Shown: positions 58,651 through 64,000 of the stretch, one piece after another | Position numbering within the stretch: the first letter of the stretch is position 1 | Layout: every line of letters starts with the position of its first letter | Source of the DNA: Rhynochetos jubatus | Taxonomy: Eukaryota > Chordata > Aves > Eurypygiformes > Rhynochetidae | Direction: 5' to 3' | Assembly: GCA_027574665.1 (NCBI GenBank) | Contig: CM050648.1 | Location: 141,856,175 to 141,920,174, forward strand | Length of the DNA: 64,000 nt | Position numbers and translations under genes: made by a program | Notes under the pieces: generated by a model | What the model saw: only the letters and a program-made list of their open reading frames with translations | Database searches by the model: none | Told to the model about the DNA's origin: nothing

Positions 58651-61600
58651 TTAACCATTTATAGTTTGAAGCCTTCAGTATTTGACTTACACAAACGTGG
58701 TACCTTGCCACCCTTCGTTCGGTCTTCTACTGACAAGTTGTAACGTTTTCCCCAGGTGATTGCTCTTATGCTTTTTCTTCCTTTCCTTCCTTTCTCCCCA
58801 GAAGTACTAAACACCACACGTGGCTCCGCACCCCCTGTGTGTGTCCTGTTCCCACAGAACATGGGGTGGCCCACAGTGCATTTTCTAGCTGATGGGGTGA
58901 TATTCCTGCTGTGGCCAGGTGACACATTTGTTAGCACGGAGCTGCTCTCTGGCTTTGGTCTCGACTGCCCTACGTAGTCTTCCCAGTCTTGGTGTCGCTT
59001 CAGGGGTTGCCATGCTTGGGAGCAGGTGTCGGGTACCAGTCTCCTTGGTGCATGTACTGTTGACACTTCAGATGTGTGTCCGTGTCAGTCTGGGACAGAA
59101 ACACTGCTCAGTGCTCGTGGATGGTTGGTTGCTAGTCTGTGCTAACACAAGCTACAGCAGCGGCTTCAGGTGTAAACGTTTCCATCCTCTTCCTGTTGTG
59201 GACCTCTAAAATGAGATCCTGAGTCGTCTGCAGTGAGCATTTTACGCTGCGTTGGCTGATACTCACGGACCAGGAATTCCTCCTGCCTTTTGCCCTGGAG
59301 ACTGCTGAGCACCGTGTGACAAGCGTAGGTCTAGAAGTAGCTTCTTCCCAGGAATCTGGTCTGGGCTGCGCAGTGGTTACCGTTGTGGCATTGGTCCTGC
59401 AACTGTCTGCGTTACCGGAGCAGGACGCTACTGATGCTGCTCTTGGACCGATGGGTCTTGACGTTTGGCAGTAGAAAACGCTTCCTTACAGAGGTACGCT
59501 GCTCTTCAGGCTTATAAAAATAATTTCTTAAATGTACTGCTTTCAGGTCACCTTGAGGCTCTTTAAAGGTGGTGCTGAGGTTTCATTTCCCTCAGTTTTA
59601 ACCGTGCTGGAAGACCTGAACTTATAAGTCTGCTGAGCAGCACAGCTCACTGTGGGGCTGGCTTAAAAGGCGGCTAGCTGGGGAGGTACAGGTACTGCCT
59701 AGGGTGCCCCGTCGAGCTCAGTGTTCTGTTGGCTGGAAACAAGACTTAAAAGACTGACTTTTTGGCTCAAACAAGAGTAGAATACACAAAATAACCTCTC
59801 CATTAGTTCTGTGAAGATCGTGAGTTATAATTCGTTGCAAAACTAATTTTGAGGTGCTAAAAACCACATTAGAAGCGAAGAGCTAAGCTGTGAAGATGCA
59901 GAGGTGTGCCTATGAAGGTTTGAGTTGTTAAAGCAGATGTTCAGGGAAGCTGGAATATTTTTGGCATAGAAGTATTTGCCCAGCCTTCGCAGGCGTCTTG
60001 CCTCGATTGCGAAAGGAATGTTGTAACTTCCTTCTGTACGGCTCTCATTCGGACCTGCCAGCCGCAGCGCTGTGCCGGGCTGGCCGTGCTTGCACCCCGT
60101 GCCGTGGGATGACAGCCTCAGGTTCTTGTCCGGGTTTCGGTAGAAGGAACAGAGACCTCCTGCTAGGTGTGACTGAAGCAAGCCTGGGCATCTGCTGGCT
60201 GTGTGGGTCGGGTTTGTTTTCATCGGGATCCTGCAGGGTGGATCTGGCAAGTTAAACTCAGATCCACAGTGAAGTTTGGGGGTTAACGATTTGTTTGAAT
60301 GCAGCTCGTTTTTAGCCAAATTCCCTCTGCCATCCTAACTGGAGTAGGACTACTCTGGGATGTCCTCCCACTAAAAAATGGGAAGACTAGTACAACTGAC
60401 TTTCACTCCTGAAAATGTGGGAGTGCTGTAAATTCTGTGACAACCCAACACTTTGAAAAGGGCTTTCAATTTCACAGGGTTTGTTTGGTATTTTCTGCCT
60501 ATGTCTAGCCAATGGTGGGCTTAGGGTATACTTGGAAATCACCCTAGGGTCGGGAATGCTTTTGGTTGCTCGGTTGTGGCACTGAGGTTTTAAAATTCTA
60601 CATATTATATGGACTTAAAATTTATTTGGACATATTATTTGGACTAAAATTTAGCCTACAGGTACTAGGGATATGCTGTTTCTAAAAGAAATCTTTGCAA
60701 AACTTTGGCTCCCTACTCTGTTCAGCTTAAAGGATTGATTGTTGGAATAAGTTCCCTAAGATTGTACTCGGGTTGTAGCTTTGAACAGAATGTACACTGA
60801 AATATTTGCAGCCTTTCACGGTGTAGCTGTTCTTTTTTTCAAACCTGGTTCTGGTTTGAACTTTGAAAAAACTTTGTTCTGTGGGTTTATTTTTCCCTCT
60901 AATCTCAGTGGAGGACTGAGGCATTTCTGCCTAGCCCAGCTGTCTAAAACTCTTACGTAGCTTTAGTTTTCACCTTTTCAAATGTCAGAAGTCTTCCTTG
61001 CTTTCCACAAACAGGGAGTGCGGTAACATCCTTAGTTCATCACCACTCGGTGTTTCACAGCTGAGAGTTCACAGCTAAGATTAGAAATTGTTAAATTGGC
61101 AACTTAAAACACGCAAAGATACCAAGTTTTATCGTCTCCATGCACCATTTTCGCGGAACGACCACCTGCTGCTTCTCTCAGCCGCGCGGGCAGCGGGCAT
61201 GCAGCGGTTGTCAGCCCGCGCGGCTGGGTGCCGGGGAGGGCAGGAACGAGGAAATGACTAAAGGAAATGAATAGCCAGTATTTGTGCAAAACACACCGAA
61301 GGAGTTTCCGGCACCCCTCGTTTCCCAAGATAACAACGGAAGGCAAGGCTACTTTCTGCTACAATAAGCCTGAAAAAGGTCCACTAAAATTCAGTTTTGT
61401 CTCCCCAGGCATGGTCTAGTGTGACTTAAGGGAAACAAAGTGCAGTTTTCTCCTTGTGAGTACCCTGGAATACAGAGATTGTGTCCACAATCTGATGAGG
61501 GCTGGGGGGCTGCCAGGACTCCACAACCTGGAAACTGAATTACTTTATAATTTCAAATCTGCTAGTCTGTTTCATTAAAGAAATGAACTTGCTTATCTCG

Positions 61601-61711
61601 TACTGAAGACAGGAGTCTGGTGCAGCCACTGTTTGCAGGCCATCAGGGCCCAGGTGGCCCAAAGCATCTGTCCAAAAAAGGAAGACCTGAAACATGGAGC
61701 CCATCACATTT
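58651..61711. other. Intergenic, no gene seen
   Basis: Mixed sequence without recognisable exons. A degenerate tandem duplication of about 24 bases lies at 60601-60653. Minor GC-rich segments (about 60050-60110, 61150-61240) are not dense enough in CpG to call promoters. Confidence 0.5.
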
Positions 61712-62643
61712 AGAATCATAGAATGCTTAGGGTTGGAAGGGACCTTAAAGACCATCCAGTTCCAGCCCCCTGCCATGGGCAGGGACACCCTCCACTAGAC
61801 CAGGTTGCTCCAAGCCTCATCCAGCCTGGCCTTGGACACTTCCAGGGATGGGGCATCCACAGCTTCTCTGGGCAACCTGTGCCAGTGCCTCCCCACCCTC
61901 TCTGTGAAGAGCTTCTTCCTGATATCTAATCTAAATGTCCTTGCTTTCAGTTTAAACCTGTTACCCCTTGTCCTGTCACTCCCTGCTCTTGTAAACCTCC
62001 CCCCCCACCGCCCAGCTTCCTTGTAGGCCCCTTCAGGTACCGGAAGGTGCAATAAGGTCTCCCAGGAGCCTTCTCTTCTCCAGGCTGCACAAGCCAAACT
62101 CTCTCAGCCTGTCCCCATGACAGAGCTGCTCCAGCCCTCGAAGCATCTTTGTGGCCTCTTCTGGACTCATTCCAACTGGTCGATGTCCTTCTGATGTTGG
62201 GGGCTCAGAGCTGGATGCAGTACTGCAGGGAGGGAACCACCTCCCTCAACCTGCTGGTCATGTTTCTTTTGATGTGATACATGACTTTCCGGGCTGCTAG
62301 CACACACGGCCGGCTCACGTCCAGCTTTTCATCCACCAGCACCCCCAAGTCCTCCTCAGGGCTGAGCTCTTGATCTATTCTCCGCCCAGCCTGTACTTGG
62401 GATTGCCCTGACCCAGGTGCAGGACCTTGCACTTGGCCTTGTTGAACACCATGAGGTTGGCAGTGTCCCACCTCTCCAGCCTGTCCAGGTTCCTCTGGAT
62501 GGCATCCCTTCCCTCCAGCGTGTCAACCGCACCACGCAGCCTGGTGTCATCAGCAAACTTGCTGAGGGTGCACTCTGCCATCATCCATGTTGCTGACAAA
62601 GATGCTGAACCGTGCTGGTCCCAATACCGACCCCTGAGGATTT
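61712..62643 (-). repeat. CR1 LINE, long 3' fragment with broken reverse transcriptase
   Basis: The left edge is AATCATAGAATGCTTAGGGT TGGAAGGGACCTTAAAGACC, the reversed CR1 3' terminus. The element runs about 930 bases on the minus strand to a 5' truncation near 62643. Its 5' part encodes a remnant of the CR1 ORF2 reverse transcriptase, with the FADDT catalytic-site box and the following region, in minus-strand frames that are shifted relative to each other (about 62205-62599). It is therefore inactive. This is the longest transposon copy in the window. Confidence 0.95.
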
Positions 62644-63463
62644 ACTGGCAATTTACTATTTTGAGTTTATAACTACAACCTATTTAATACATTTTCAAGT
62701 GCTCTGAAAGACTTACAAGGGAAATTGAAAATTAATTCAAATCCAGTGTTAGGTGAAAAAGTTAACCTTGCTCTCATATCCCCAAGGAGTTCTCAATCTG
62801 GTGCTGCAGAACTCCCTCTAGGGCCAGGGAAGCTGCTGAGCCACTTCCAGACAGCACTTTCCCAAATGGCCTGTTACCATTTACTGAGTAACCAATACAC
62901 AGTTCATCCTGCGCTAATAGCACTGGGGTATCGTAAACATTACTGAAGTTATTACAGCAATTGTAATTTCACTGCTGAGCAGTTTACTAGATTAAGGGTT
63001 GGAGTCTGCCAGTGCTTTATAGTATTTTTAATTCTAAGAGTAGAATAGGCACGTAATTACATAATTAGCTGTCTTGGGCTTAGGGTATCCGAGTTTGTTC
63101 CCTGTTTTTAACACATATCAGTTGCAGTACTTAGCAACTCTTTTAAATAAAAAGCCATATAAATTTCTCATATTCAGAATGGCCAAAGCAGTAAATAGAT
63201 TAGGAACTTAAATAAAAATTATTACCAGTGAATAAACAAAGCTGCTGCAGTTGGCAAGGAAGCAGCAGGGATTATATGAATGGCAGTGAAGTGCGTCCCC
63301 TCTGGCACTCAAGCATGCAGGAAGGTGGGCAACATAGTCCATAGTTACTGTAAGAAAGGGGCAGCAATTTACAGCATTGTGCAGTGCAAGGCCTCAGCCA
63401 CGCCACGGTTAAGCTTTAACAAGCATGGTTATGCGTGGTGTAAGTGGTTGGTAGCTGAATGAA
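62644..63463. other. Short intergenic spacer between two CR1 copies
   Basis: AT-rich sequence, with no gene or recognised repeat. Confidence 0.5.
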
Positions 63464-63565
63464 TCACAGAATTAAGGTTGGAAGAGGCCTATAAAATCAT
63501 CCAGCCCAACCATCAACCCAACACTACCACGCCCACTAGACCGTGTCCTCAAGCGCCACATCTGA
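63464..63565 (-). repeat. CR1 LINE fragment (short, different subfamily), minus orientation
   Basis: AATCACAGAATTAAGGTTGG AAGAGGCCTATAAAATCATC and the 'CCCAACCATCAACCCAACAC' phrase mark a CR1 3' end of a subfamily different from the other copies. It is recognisable for only about 100 bases before the match fades. Confidence 0.85.
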
Positions 63566-64000
63566 ATCCAAGTCATCCTGTTAAAATCAGCTTCAGAAGG
63601 TGATTGATTTCCATGAGGAACCAGTGCCAGAACGTTTCACTGACCCTACCCATATCACCACAGTGGGCTCTCTCAGACAGAAGGTAAGAGCTTTATTTTC
63701 CTAGGCCCCAGGGCAAGCCACCAGCTGCAGAAGGCTCCTGTCACGTCCAGCAGTGGCAAAGTAACAGCTCTCCACTGCTCCAAACTGGCCCGAATGCGAG
63801 GAGGGACGGTGACAAGGCACGCTTTACAACACACCCGAGGTGCGTTGAGATTTTGGCAGGGAAACAAGGTTTTAGCTCGCACAGGCGTTAAGGCCTGAAA
63901 GGTCAGTAGTCCCCCAGCGTAACTTTAAAGTGTGATTGCAGCTGGATTTACCGTTAGACAGGACTCTGCAGCAAAACTGAGCAGGACAAGACTTCACACC
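63566..64000. other. Window end, no gene seen
   Basis: No supported feature; the sequence is cut by the window edge. The next gene on this side is not visible. Confidence 0.5.

Noticed and set aside
61795-62599. Several minus-strand frames with reverse-transcriptase similarity
   Set aside because: They are pieces of a frameshifted, 5'-truncated CR1 element, not a gene.
1-64000. CRISPR arrays, operons, prophage or other prokaryotic systems
   Set aside because: The sequence is clearly a vertebrate nuclear locus. The regular repeats present are CR1, LTR, microsatellite and promoter tracts.

Overview
This is a bird nuclear genome window. The evidence is several CR1 LINE fragments ending in the avian ATTCTATG-type 3' octamers, an avian ERV-type solo LTR, CpG-island promoters with introns, and proteins close to vertebrate GPR132 and CDCA4. 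The species cannot be named from the sequence. Nothing prokaryotic or viral-coding is present apart from decayed transposon sequence.

Three protein genes are supported, all on the + strand. (1) GPR132 (G2A), a class A receptor, has its coding sequence in one exon (11679-12779) behind a clear splice acceptor. Its upstream exon or exons were not found. (2) CDCA4, a SERTA-domain transcriptional co-regulator, has a CpG-island promoter at about 26.9-28.7 kb, a probable non-coding first exon ending at 27941, a probable small middle exon (31717-31797) and a main coding exon (34652 onward, CDS 34658-35407). (3) A second SERTA-domain gene (CDS 55010-55861) has its own CpG island at about 43.3-44.9 kb and a roughly 10 kb intron. 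Its N-terminal half is closest to CDCA4. Its central and C-terminal motifs recall SERTAD1, SERTAD2 and SERTAD3. The GPR132-CDCA4 order and orientation match human 14q32.33; the second SERTA gene has no neighbour there that I know of.

Layout: 1-11.6 kb shows no supported gene, only a possible decayed coding fragment on the minus strand near 9.8 kb. 11.65-13.0 kb is the GPR132 coding and 3' exon. 13-26.8 kb is intergenic with an AU-rich block, a (CA)n microsatellite and two CR1 fragments. 26.9-36.2 kb is CDCA4, whose second intron holds a sense-orientation solo LTR. 36.2-43.3 kb is intergenic with one CR1. 43.3-58.6 kb is the SERTA paralogue with a long possible 3'UTR. 58.6-64 kb is intergenic with a long CR1 carrying a broken reverse-transcriptase fragment and a short second CR1.

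The two SERTA proteins probably act in the same E2F/DP and cyclin-linked transcription circuit. GPR132 is functionally unrelated and is simply a syntenic neighbour. The most interesting points are the tandem SERTA pair, the strong-Kozak in-frame upstream start that would lengthen CDCA4 by 15 residues, and the LTR with its own poly(A) signal about 0.8 kb before the CDCA4 coding exon.
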